Positions 13,501 through 22,908 of a DNA stretch of 64,000 bases are shown piece by piece. Within the stretch, counting starts at the first letter, position 1. Every line of letters starts with the position of its first letter. Made by a program: the position numbers and the translations under genes. The stretch spans positions 319,501 through 383,500 of the forward strand of contig CALSFV010000311.1 of NCBI GenBank assembly GCA_943737045.1, written 5' to 3'. The notes under the pieces were generated by a model, which was not told where the DNA came from, made no database searches, and worked only from the letters and a program-made list of their open reading frames with translations. The stretch is from Parapristionchus giblindavisi. Lineage: Eukaryota; Nematoda; Chromadorea; Rhabditida; Diplogasteridae.

Positions 13501-15926
13501 CTGCAGAAAATGAATATTTGGTGAGTGAAACAGTGGCATAACAGTAGCGGGAGATATGGATTAATGCCGTGGGCAAAGAAGTAATCAAGAATATCATGAA
13601 ATAAACGAAGAATTAGGAAAATCTGCAGCAGTTCCAGAGTGCCGGAAAGAGTCGAGAAAAATGAAAAATTCAGATTCACCAGGAGCAGGGTACAGTATAT
13701 ATGTACTGTACTACACGACAAATCGCAAACTGCGTTTATTTGTTTAACGTGGATCTGAGATCAAATTTAAAAATTTTTTCCTCTTTTATAGATAGACAAC
13801 AAGCAAATCTATCACTGGTATTGCACAGGCTAAAAATAGTTTTGTATTCGATGCGTATTTGGGCCAACAAAAATCTTGTGAACTTTTGTGACAATTTGTC
13901 ACAAATTGTCACAAATGTTTCACTTTTTTTCGTTTTGACGGTATGTTATTGAAAACCGGCAGTGTGCCATCATTTTTGTTGATATTTCGAAAAAGAATGT
14001 TTCTGTGGTAGCAAGCGATGACATAATCGGCGTCTCCGAAAGAAAATACAATTTTTATAATAAGCGGACAATAATTTGCAGATATTAGCAAGATGTGACA
14101 GACAATCCACGTCCACGTTCATCGACGCAGTCCTATCAGGTATTATCTCACTATTTGGTTTGTCCGTTTTGCACTGTAGTGGACAGTGCACGGTTTGGAT
14201 ACCGAATCATTTTAATGAAAAAGTCATCAAAGAATCACATACTTATTTTTTTCCAATATTTATTTCTGCTGTTTCGATTACAGTATTGTTTCAAAATTAG
14301 TAGTTTCCCCTTCTGAATTAGTCATTGTAGATGGTTCTTCGCTATTCGTCCAGTGTGAGTATCGCATTAGCTTTGTGGCTATGGGTAAGTTGAATTTAAA
14401 AAAAATTAATTAAAATAATAATACATTAATTAATTAATTTAATTAAAAAATTAAAAAATTAAAATTTTTAAAAAATTTAAAATTGTATTCCGCGGAATAT
14501 ATGTTCTGGGTTCAGGTGAATCGGTCTCTCTACAGCATCGTCTATCTCACGCATTGTTGAATAAGGCTGAGCCATCCCTGCAATCATTGAATATTCCATC
14601 GAATGAGGTTAATGTTGTTAGATATGCGCATTATTCGGTCTTTTCATTAACCGAAATGCTCACTCGAAGACAAATTTGAGAAGAGTGACCATAGCAGAGA
14701 CTAAATACGTGCCATGAAAAACTGCAGGCCTAAGGTTAAATATTGTGAAATTTTTGTGTTAAACGGTGTTATCAGGTGAAAAATTTCTATTTAATCTGAC
14801 AAGAGAAATCCATCTGTATAGCGTGACAGAAGAGGCTACGCCCCGCGATGTAGACTTCAAAAGTCGAGGTGGTAAATTCCACCCCACGGGGTACTTCGTC
14901 TAAACGTTGTAACCCGCGGTGTATGGCACAGGCTTGAGACTTTGCGTACACTTTACGCGGTGTTCCATTTCGAATCGGGTGACGTATCCGTCAACTTCAA
15001 TTTTGTAGTGTTTTGGGTCTCGAGTGGAAACCCTGATGGGCCATAGAATTACTGTAAAAAGTTACGATAATCAACAAATATTGATCGGTGGTTACGGTTT
15101 CTTCTTACCGTATTCCAATTGTTAATCAGGCTTTTCCACTCGAGACCCAATACACTCCGAAATTGAAGTTGACGGACACGCCACCCGTTTCGAAATGTAA
15201 CACCGCATTAACATTTTGTTGCAGCGTGATTGGATCAAGCTGTTTGCAGTTCCTTTAGGTGATCAGGGAAACGTCTCGTGCTACATCGAACCAAGTGAGT
15301 ACTTCTATTGGAAAGGGAGTATTAGTCCTTTGTCCATGGTTTCATCCATATGTCGAAAAACCTGTTACAAAGTACCTAGCCTAACCGGATTTTGAGCCAA
15401 AATTTCACAAAAATTGAAAAGCCTGACCGAATTTTGAGCCAAATTTGCAAAAAATCGAAAAACCTGACCGAATTTTGAAAACCGATAACCTAGCTATTCG
15501 AACTATGGTATCATCGTTTCCCATTTTGTTGTTTGCCATTGGTAGAATGCTGTGTTGTGAAGATACAGTTAGAAAAGTCCCATTTAACTGTTTCTGGACA
15601 CTAACTTTATCGATAAATTTACGATTAAGAAATTTCTATTTTTTAAAATTTCCCATACAGGAGAATATTTATGTATTGCAGTGAAATTATCGGAGTGTCA
15701 TTTGTTTGTAATTGGAACAATGAGTGGATCAATAATCATTCTATCAACAATGAAGAGGAAGATTGTTTGTCGATTCAAAGATGCGCATTCTACTGCCATT
15801 TCAGGTTTGAACTTGTTGTCAATCAATTAATAATTTGAACTGATTGGTGTTACTGTAGTGCCTTCGTTTCAATCCACAATGTCTCGTTGTCTATTTCACA
15901 TTCTATTGAACTCTCTCTTCAAAGTT

Positions 15927-15963
<37 letters not shown>

Positions 15964-17683
15964 ATCTCGTGATAGTATTTAGCCTTAGATGTGGTATACC
16001 ACCCACTTTGAGCTGCACTTCCAAGCAACTCGACTCCGAGACGCGCCCGACCAACGTATTTGACCGTTTCACTTTTACACCTTTACTATGTATTTATGCT
16101 CTCGCACACGTATATCATAGGTCGAAAAGTACGTTACAAACTACGAAGCCTGACCGCATTTTGAGCCGAAAGTTATCGAAAAATCGAAAAGCCTGACCGC
16201 ATTTGGGAGTTTTTTGGGTACCTGACCACATTTGAGCCGAAAGTTCCCGAAAATCAAAAAAACCTGACCTCATTTTGAAAATATGTAACGTAGCGATTCG
16301 ACGAGCTATGATGTATATTAGTGATGTGCACATTCGTATCAACGAAGAATAATTTAATCAATAATTTACTGTAACTTAGCCATATCGATCGTATGGATCC
16401 AGTCCGGACCGGATAGATATCCATTGATTCTTTCTGCTGACGTGAACGGTACGGTAGCCATATCGATCTACCGCAAAGGAGAGGTGATAATTTATGATTA
16501 AAAGAATTACCGTAGAACAGAAATATCACTGGCCTAGCAGTGATCACTAGGGTGGCAAGAATGGCGCAAGAGTATTCGTTCCCACTGGCAGTCTTGGCCG
16601 AGTTATCGGGGAGAGAGGCATTTACGATCTCTCTCTCATCGAATGAGCCGGGAGAGGGGGTCATTGTCTCGAATAGTCAAAAAACAGTCGAGTCGAAATC
16701 GAATGGAAAGGTTTTTCTCAGCGCTGCATTGACCAAATTCAAATCTTTTTAAACTTCTGACATGAGCTCATTAAGTGCTATAAAACGAAGCCAAATTTAA
16801 AATTTTTTTTCAAAAAATGTTTTGTTAATAATTTGTTGGTTTATGATACAATAATAATATTAATTTGATAACAATCATTATGGCAAAACTATTATTAAAG
16901 TTCCAATTCGTCATCAGATTCAAACTCTTCAATCTCACTCATATCCCATTTACTGTATTGGGATACGGTACTCATCAAAGAAAAAGAGAAATTTGAATTT
17001 GAATTATTTGATGCGAATTGTCTATCATTTTAAAGATCTCGTTATGCTGATTTCAAATATACATAATTTGTCTAGTTTTGTTCAAACACGGCCTTGAAAA
17101 ACGCTCGACTCGACTTCGATTCGACCTAAAAACGATTATCCGAGGGAGAGAGATAGAGACTGCCAAGGGGAACGAATATCCTCTCCATTTGACCTCGACT
17201 CGATAGAGACTACAAAACAGGCTCATTCGAGAGCAATTCTCGCCGCCCTAGTGATCACCCGTAGGACTTCGTGTGCCTTGAATAACGGGTTGTACCCATA
17301 CCTTTACCTTTACCGTAGCACTATGGGTCAAACATTGGGTCAGACTAATGCTTTGCTGTGACTTCAGATTTCGTTGATCGATCGCAAACAATCATCGATA
17401 GTCAATGTAATGGCTGTGAGATGTTTGCTGAACAAGATTGGATCGATTAGAATAATAGTCGCAGGTCCCGGCGGAATTGAGGTATTGGTTTACAAAGTTA
17501 TAATTATCTTCACCCCATCAATGTTGAGAAATCGTTTAATTGATTATTTATTTAAATTTGAATAAATTCTTTCTTCTTCAGGTTATTCATTTTTGCATGA
17601 AACCAATGATTAAGTTCTTTCCTGTTTCGAAGAAATATAATCAATCACCGAAGATTACTCTTACTAATTTCCCGTCTAGTTAA
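1564..17683 (+). CDS. Gene 1: large multi-exon beta-propeller-like protein (5' partial)
   Basis: I read these exons by splice sites and phase: 1564-1692, 1830-1888, 1956-2060, 2218-2241, 2624-2757, 2808-2931, 3066-3208, about 3444-3587, 4001-4108, 4291-4351, 4852-4963, 5240-5430, 5622-5716, 6220-6366, 6529-6679, 7041-7141, 7222-7374, 7906-7983, 8694-8844, 9655-9765, 9819-9868, 9919-10014, 10220-10329, 10403-10481, 14082-14139, 14331-14384, 14516-14607, 15225-15294, 15682-15804, 16380-16483, 17368-17481 and 17582-17683 (stop TAA 17681-17683). Phases agree at nearly every junction. The 3208/3444 join and the 10481-14082 gap are unresolved, and one exon may lie around 13950-14030. The product is about 1000 residues with many hydrophobic strand/turn units such as IIGYESGWISLYR, LVIFGTENGK and LFVIGTMSGSIIIL, as in WD40-type propellers. 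No signal peptide or membrane helix is visible. I do not recognise the family. The visible 5' end is probably an internal exon, with the true start left of the window or behind the element at 1-1492. Confidence 0.8.
3600..4000. other. Gene 1 intron, no recognised element
   Basis: This is an intron between in-frame exons ending at 3587 and starting at 4001. It holds a short direct repeat of TTTATATAGTGG / GTATGTAGTGGGT words near 3670-3785. I see no coding sequence or clear inverted repeat. Confidence 0.5.
4385..4495 (-). mobile_element. 3' scrap of a Tc1-like element
   Basis: The segment shares the words GAGATGTG-CTATAG, CTGGCCAGTT and CACGAAAAAA-like with 40820-40890. There they lie at and just beyond the stop codon of a Tc1-like transposase read on the minus strand. 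Only this 3' end is present here, inside an intron of gene 1. Confidence 0.4.
4519..4730. repeat. Small fold-back MITE in gene 1 intron
   Basis: The ends are inverted copies: GGAATTTCCGAACTAGTAG followed by TTTACT on the left, and AGTAAACTACTAGTTTGGAAA on the right. Shorter internal complementarities (TTTACTTACG / AAACTTACG) are also present. There is no coding capacity. Confidence 0.6.
6720..6945. repeat. Degenerate C-rich repeat in gene 1 intron
   Basis: CCGACCCCCGATTTTTG-type units recur four times between near-copies of CACGTATGGTTACTGT. A run of 12 or so C residues sits at 6801-6813. It lies within the intron 6680-7040. Confidence 0.5.
7382..7702. repeat. Intronic repeat 'AGGTCGAAAAGTA' split by a MITE
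   Basis: This is one of at least five dispersed copies (others about 8458-8545, 10036-10152, 15352-15490, 16117-16300) of a short repeat bounded by ATAGGTCGAAAAGTA-like ends. The inside is built of CCTGACCGGATTTTGAGCC-like units. A second small element (7399-7614) is inserted in this copy and separates AGTATGTTA from CAAAGTACC. All five copies fall in introns of gene 1. Confidence 0.65.
7399..7614. repeat. MITE with TIR TATTGTCCGTATAAAA
   Basis: The left end is TATTGTCCGTATAAAA and the right end is TTTTATACGGTCAATA. A second copy in inverted order lies at 27919-28122 in an intron of gene 3. The interior contains CTGCTGCTAAAC and CCAAATAAACAAGTG blocks shared by both. It is non-coding, and flanking TA/TTA residues suggest a TA or TTA target. 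Confidence 0.7.
8109..8465. repeat. Fold-back repeat with CGTTACATTTGCCTTACG arms (copy 1)
   Basis: The inner arms contain TTGGGTCTCGAGTGGAAAA and its inverted copy CGATACGAGACCCAACA, around a core of GTTACGGTAATTTCTTACC-type palindromes. The outer arms contain CGTTAC..TTGCCTTGCGTGC and GTAAGGCAAATGTAACG. Related copies are at 14950-15210, 31208-31332 and 44345-44530. Confidence 0.65.
8883..9474. mobile_element. CCGTCAAAACG MITE, copy 1 (TA-flanked)
   Basis: The termini are CCGTCAAAACGAAAAAAAGT and its inverted copy, each bordered by TA (8881-8882 and 9475-9476). That is the target duplication expected of Tc1/mariner-type elements. The inner arms carry TATACTGTAGCATACTGTAG words. It is non-coding and lies in the gene 1 intron 8845-9654. 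Other copies are at 10761-13941, about 31730-32615 and 32756-33346. Confidence 0.85.
10565..10721. repeat. GC-rich 'TCCGGTATTTTTACTCGCGG' repeat, small copy
   Basis: The ends read TCGGATATTTTTGACTTGCGG and CCGCAAGTTAAAAACACCGGA, a diverged inverted pair. The interior is rich in CACCGTG / CCGTGGTG words. The same structure is larger at 36192-36457, and partial copies lie at 35336-35390 and about 14828-14935. It explains the Cys-rich open frame seen here. Confidence 0.6.
10761..13941. mobile_element. 3.2-kb CCGTCAAAACG element with ~1-kb inverted arms
   Basis: The termini are identical to the CCGTCAAAACG MITEs and are flanked by TA at 10759-10760 and 13942-13943. The arms (about 10761-11750 and 12949-13941) are almost perfect inverted copies. 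Each holds the same 104-codon Leu/Phe-rich open frame (10981-11295 + and 13407-13721 -), which shows no recognisable domain. The central 1.2 kb contains a LINE 3' fragment in reverse orientation. It sits in the unresolved region of gene 1 between the exons ending at 10481 and starting at 14082. Confidence 0.85.
11931..12527 (-). pseudogene. LINE reverse-transcriptase C-terminal fragment
   Basis: The 198-residue frame matches the region downstream of the RT domain of CR1/jockey-type non-LTR retrotransposons. It has a KDLGFL segment, YSIYIRPILESASTVFNP, IERVQNYFTRRVFKR, LDTLEKRREEIDIKAAMKF and a final basic segment. The RT catalytic motifs and endonuclease are absent, so it is 5'-truncated, as is usual for such copies. 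The 3' tail follows at about 11815-11930, and a similar tail (ATGCGTTTTACAAGAAAACA) is at 37890-37945. It lies in the centre of the 3.2-kb fold-back element, so it was carried with or inserted into that element. Confidence 0.8.
14950..15210. repeat. Fold-back repeat with TCTCGAGTGGAAA arms (copy 2)
   Basis: TTGGGTCTCGAGTGGAAA on the left pairs with TTTTCCACTCGAGACCCAA on the right. GTCAACTTCAATTTTG pairs with CGAAATTGAAGTTGAC. The outer ends carry GTTCCATTTCGAA / TTTCGAAATGTAACACCGC. It is related to 8109-8465 and lies in the gene 1 intron before exon 15225. Confidence 0.6.
16117..16300. repeat. CCTGACCGCATTTTGAGCC repeat in gene 1 intron
   Basis: It begins ATAGGTCGAAAAGTACGTTAC and contains three to four direct units of CCTGACC-CATTTTGAGCCGAAAGTT separated by AAAATCGAAAA. 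It is the longest of the five intronic copies in gene 1. Confidence 0.6.
16548..17250. mobile_element. hAT-like non-autonomous element with 8-bp TSD
   Basis: The termini are TAGGGTGGCAAGAAT and ATTCTCGCCGCCCTA, imperfect inverted repeats starting TAGGG. The element is flanked by GTGATCAC at 16540-16547 and again at 17251-17258. A paralogous unoccupied site at about 25945-26000 reads straight through the same flanks with one copy of GTGATCAC. The interior holds CTCGAGTCGAA/TTCGACTC words but no ORF of note. The 8-bp duplication and terminal bases fit the hAT superfamily. It lies in the last introns of gene 1. Confidence 0.85.
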
Positions 17684-17763
17684 AAGCCTCTATTAATAAT
17701 TCTATTTCTATTTGTATATTTCTAATTTTTATGAATTCCAGTATTTGCATTGTTATTGTATTA

Positions 17764-19613
17764 CAGTCGCGCCGGAAAGTCAGTGCCAACTTTTTGTTTT
17801 TGCTATATTTTTTGAACCAAACGTGCTATCGGGCTGCTCACGCGAGTTCTCATGGTAAATTTATCGAGGAATCCGGCCCTGATATTGCGGACTCATGAAA
17901 GTTTCTCATTATTGCGTAATGATGACGCAATCGAAGTCCACTTTTTTGAAAAATCATAACTCCGAGGAAAATTTTTTTCCAGCCTACCGTTCTTCTATAA
18001 GTTTAAGATCTCCGAGTCGGCTACTCCGAAAAATTTTTTTAGGTTGCTGCGATTTTTTTCAACCGCGGCGGCCTTGCTGCAAAATGGCGGCTGCAAACTT
18101 AGATCTCAGCTCCAAGACATGCTAGAGACTCGTTCCTGGGATCAAAATGATCCTTATGATGTCCCAAATAATCCCAGAAAGATTGGTCCTTATCGGACCA
18201 CAATTGCCTTCAGTACACCAAAAAGTCACTTTTTCAGATGACCTCACTTCGAGGGCCTACAATTATGAGAGTGATTTTTCTAAAAATGTGGTTCTTGTGC
18301 TAAAATATGCCAAATCCATCCCAGAAGCCATCCTCACACTTTGGTGAAAGCACCTTGCTTCGCATCTTCACGGCAAACGATAAGCGAGCATGCACTCGTT
18401 TCGGAGGCGCACGTCCAGGGGAGGGGAGGGGAGGGAGGGGCGCGCGCACGCACAGTGAGTGTGTGCGGGAAAGACTGATGTGGCACCGAGGGGCTGCAAG
18501 ATGGGTTCTCCCAAGCTTGCAGACGTATTATATGAAGGTTTCGGCACATTTTAGCACAAGAACCGAAATTTTAGAAAAATCACTGTCATAATTGTATGCC
18601 ATCAAAGTGAGGTCATCTGAAAAAGTGAGCTTTTGGTGTGCTTTTTCTGTCCAAGTGATTTTTTTTTCTAAAATTGTGGTTCTTGTTCTAAAATATATTC
18701 TTTTCAATTAAAAAAAATTACTAGGACACCAAAAAGTACACCAAAAAGTCACTTTTTCAGATGACCTCACTTTGAGGGCATACAATTACGACAGTGATTT
18801 TTCAAAAATTTCGGTTAATGTGCTAAAATGTGCCGAAACCTTCATATAATACGTCTGCAAGCTTGGGAGAACCCATCTTGCAGCCCCTCGGTGCCACATC
18901 AGTCTTTCCCGCACACACTCACTGTGCGTGCGCTCGCCCCTCCATCCCCTCCCCTCCCCTGGACGTGCGCCTCCGAAACGAGTGCATGCTCGCTTATCGT
19001 TTGCCGTGAAGATGCGAAGCAAGGTGCTTTCACCAAAGTGTGAGGATGGCTTCTGGGATGGATTTGGCATATTTTAGCACAAGGACCACATTTTTAGAAA
19101 AATCACTCTCATAATTGTAGGCCCTCGAAGTGAGGTCATCTGAAAAAGTGACTTTTTGGTGTTCTGAAGGGAATTGTGGTCCGATCAGGACCAAACTTTC
19201 AGGGATTATTTGGGACATCATAAGGATCATTTTGATCCCAAGAACGAGTCTCTAGCATGTCTTGGAGCTGAGATCTGAGTTTGCAGCCGCCATTTTGCAG
19301 CAAGGCCGCCGCGGTTGAAAAAAATCGCAGCAACCTAAAAAAATTTTTCGGAGTAGCCGATGCGGAGATCTCAAACTTATAGAAGAACGGTAGACTGGAA
19401 AAAATTTTTCCTCGGAGTTATGATTTTTCAAAAAAGTGGACTTCGATTGCGTCATCATTACGCAATAATGAGAAACTTTCATGAGTCCGCAATATCAGGG
19501 CCGGATTCCTCGATAAATTTACCATAAGAACTCGCGAGAGCAGACGGATAGCACGCTTGGTTCAAAAAATATAGCAAAAACAAAAAGTTGGCACTGACTT
19601 TCCGGCGCGACTG
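17764..19613. mobile_element. 1.85-kb fold-back element, TIR CAGTCGCGCCGGAAAG
   Basis: The whole segment is an inverted repeat centred near 18689, with arms of about 920 bp. The ends are CAGTCGCGCCGGAAAGTCAG and its complement, flanked by TA at 17762-17763 and 19614-19615. The CAGT start with a TA duplication is typical of Tc1-like termini. Open frames in the arms mirror each other (18307-18591 and 18786-19070) and look like chance frames in a GC-richer patch with an AGGGG-GCGCGCGCACG tract. It lies just 81 bp beyond the gene 1 stop codon. Confidence 0.88.
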
Positions 19614-19615
19614 TA

Positions 19616-22600
19616 TATAACAAACGGAAGGTCTTAACTTGAACCAGTTTTCGATGATGATTACGAATCCGTTTTCGGAAACCGCCAGTCGACCCGCATG
19701 GGGTAACTCATTACCTTCAAAATAGCATACGAACATCTTTTACACTACATTACATGAGTCGGTGATTTGAGAGTTGAGAGTTCACCAAATCATCCGGATG
19801 TGGAAAATCATTAAATTTCAAAATCAATTTTCTGGAAATTCAAGTTGCCTTTGCAGTTTCGGAAAACGGATCAGTTATCAGCATCGAAAACTAATTCTTG
19901 TCTGAAAAGCTCATGATGAGTTGAGATCCTCCACTTGTGAAGTATATCGTTTAGAATCATGCTAATTTGCTTCACTGCTTTTCGATCTCTACACTGATGT
20001 AATTCATTTATTTTCTATGCTTTGTTAATTTGTTAATTTTTATGTTGTACAAAAATTAGTTACACATTAATGCATATTTTGTTATGAACGTTGTTGTTAT
20101 TGTTAGCCATGCATTATTATCGATATCGGTTATTCTATGTCGCTAATAAATATTCCAATGGAAGATCACCGACTATTCCAAAACTAGAAGATGATGTGTT
20201 AGTAGGTTACAAGTTATCAGAATACATAGTAAAGGAAGTACAATTATTTTTATAACAATATTCACATCTTAAAACATATATTTTATAGTGCATGTCACAC
20301 ATAATTGTACAACTACATTTATTTATTTATTTTATATAGTGAATATCCGTAGTGAACTCTTAATAAACAATGTAAACATTTAGAAAATTAGACACGTTTT
20401 TAATGTAATATTTGCGGTCAATGAACCAATCCTTTTTTCACAAAAAAAATTTCACAGCTTATCAAAAGTGATTAAAATCATTATTAAATACAAACAATGA
20501 GAATTTAAAAAAATATTTTTTTAAATGTTAAATCAAATCGTGAACTCAAGTATTATTGTTAATGACTGTTGATGAGAAACTGTGGATAACTGAACCAGCT
20601 GTTTTTTTTCAAAAAGATTATCTCGAATAGTTCAAAAAGAATCAAATTCATCCATTTTGAATTGAGACAACCTGTGATGAGAAAATAAATACAATCGATT
20701 GAACAGCTGAATGCAGTTAACAGATTTGTACTGCAACAATTGACAAAATTAAAACATTCGACTGAATTAATATTTCTATTTTTCATATTCATTCGAATTT
20801 TAATTGTTAATTATTTATCAATACACTACAAATTAATACACTATAAATAAAGCAGAATGGTCATCGGTTTGTTCATACCACGCCCCCTTTCTCTCTCCCT
20901 CTCTCTTTCAATGTAGTGCTCGGCGTACACCTGACGGGTTTGGTGCGCGATAGAATTGATCAGCGGGGGGCGGGGCTTAGTCGGTTCCAAGACATACCAA
21001 GTTAGCTAATAAGTCAAGTCGTCATTACTTAAGTTATAAGTCAAGGATTAAGTTAAGTAATAAGACCATAAGGAATAAGTTAAGTAAAGTTAAGTAAACA
21101 AAGGGAAATTATGCCATGCTAACATAAATTAAGTTAAGGCAAGGTAAGTTAACATTAGTGTTATACGTCATGGTACATATTACTGTAACACAACCAAACA
21201 CATCACCGATTACGGTAGCACCACACATCGCACATCAAGGATAAGGAATATGATTATGAGCTACCGTAACCCGGTTCGGTGGGTCAGATTAAGTACCGAT
21301 GGTCAACTTTGAGTAAAAATTGTCCTACTAAGCATTATTCGAGTTATATGATTATGGCTATTGTAGACTACCGTAACCCGGTTCGGTGGGTCAGATTAAG
21401 TACGATTGGTCAGATTTGAGTAAAAATTGTCGTACGAAGCATTATTCGAGTTATATGATTATGCCTATGGTAGACTACCGTAACCCGGTTCAGTGGGTCA
21501 GAATAAGTACGATTGGTCAGCTTTGAGTAAAAATAGTCGTACTAAGCATTATTCGAGTTATATGATTATGCCTATTGTTGACTACCGTAACCCGGTTCGG
21601 TGGGTCACATTAAGTACCGATGGTCAGCTTTGAGTAAAAATTGTCGTACTAAGCATTATTCGAGTTATATGATTATGCCTATGGTAGACTACCGTAACCC
21701 GGTTCAGTGGGTCAGAATAAGTACGATTGGTCAGATTTGAGTAAAAATTGTCGTACGAAGCATTATTCGAGTTATATGATTATGCCTATGGTAGACTACC
21801 GTAACCCGGTTCAGTGGGTCAGAATAAGTACGATTGGTCAGATTTGAGTAAAATTCTGCGAAGTCATCGTTAAGTCTCATCCATCTCAGATAGATTCAAA
21901 AAATACGAAGAAATTCTCAAAAAAACTGCTGATTTTCTACAAACGTCAATAAACAGCACACAACTCAACCTAGCGCGCAACCAGTGCAGTCGATAACGCG
22001 CGCCGTAGGCGCGCGCCACCGCCTGGTGTATAATATATTATATTTATATCATATTGTAATATATTATATCATATTATGATATATTCTACTCATTTTATTA
22101 ATACTAGTTATCGTAGTATTGTAAATATGTGGATTGATATCTGTAAAATCTATTCGATGAATAATTAGCGTAGTTTGATATTCCGAAATAAATAAATAAA
22201 TAATTTCAATATAAGAGCAATAGCATTTTTACCAAAAATTCAGATCTAACAATAAGTAAATACATAATGGTCGATACATAGCCGAGGTTCGTAGCGCTGT
22301 GGTGGTTTAGAAAAAAAGAGTGCACAAACAAATGTAAAAAAACATACAGAAGGACAGAAATACATTCCTTTTGAAGTTTCCATATCAAGATCATTCACCA
22401 GTTTCATTATTTTCGTAAATAAACCAGTTACATCTGACGAAATATGTATGTGGTTTCGAGTGCTACGTTTTTACACCCGTTGTATGTGAATTAACCTTGA
22501 TTTTCTTATCCAAGTACATTTTATACGGACAATAGTGTATGCTCTCACATGCAAATAATTATTCTTCATTTCTCTGGCGAATACTTTGTTGTGATAGTAA

Positions 22601-22908
22601 TGATATGCGACAGCTAGGGAATAAACAAAATGAGAATGAGATTGACGAATGAGAGATCTCTTTCACGATTGGCACAGAGATCAAGTACTAATCTTACTTT
22701 TCAAATCAAATCCTTAGGGATAACATTTAGGGGGAAAACTAAATTTAGGAGTATAACATTCAATTGTCTCTCTGCCTATATGATATCCAACAAAAGTATA
22801 ACTTTTATTCAATACACACTTCAGAAGTGATCGGAACAACGATACGAGATACCAATATTAAAGTGCAGGGAACATAAAAAAGTGGTTGAGATCAGTTTTC
22901 AATTATTT
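19616..22908. other. Intergenic stretch between genes 1 and 2
   Basis: No coding sequence is supported. 19620-20870 is plain AT-rich DNA. 20880-20990 has a CT-rich tract and a GGGGGGCGGGGC patch. 21000-21130 has short AAGTTAAGTAA-like direct repeats. 21240-21860 is a 107-bp tandem array (see below). 22000-22017 is a GCGCGC palindrome followed by TATAATATAT sequence to 22090. The rest shows no structure I recognise. Confidence 0.5.
21240..21860. repeat. 107-bp tandem array, about six units
   Basis: CTACCGTAACCCGGTTC starts at 21261, 21368, 21475, 21582, 21689 and 21796, a constant 107-bp spacing. Each unit has GGTGGGTCAGA, AAGTACGATTGGTCAG, GAGTAAAAATTGTCG and GCATTATTCGAGTTATATG blocks. The same CCGGTTCGGTGGGTCAGAT core recurs in the array at about 52060-52720 inside a fold-back element. 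Confidence 0.9.

Noticed and set aside
10981..13721. Mirrored 104-codon Leu/Phe-rich frames as a membrane protein gene pair
   Set aside because: They lie in the arms of a transposable element, with no start context, splice sites or recognisable domain. Hydrophobicity follows from T-rich sequence.
18307..19070. Mirrored 94-codon frames in the 1.85-kb palindrome
   Set aside because: They are chance frames in a GC-richer tract of the arms. No domain is seen, and they are simply the same DNA read twice.
21240..21860. CRISPR-like array
   Set aside because: The whole 107-bp unit is repeated, spacers included, so it is an ordinary minisatellite in a eukaryote.
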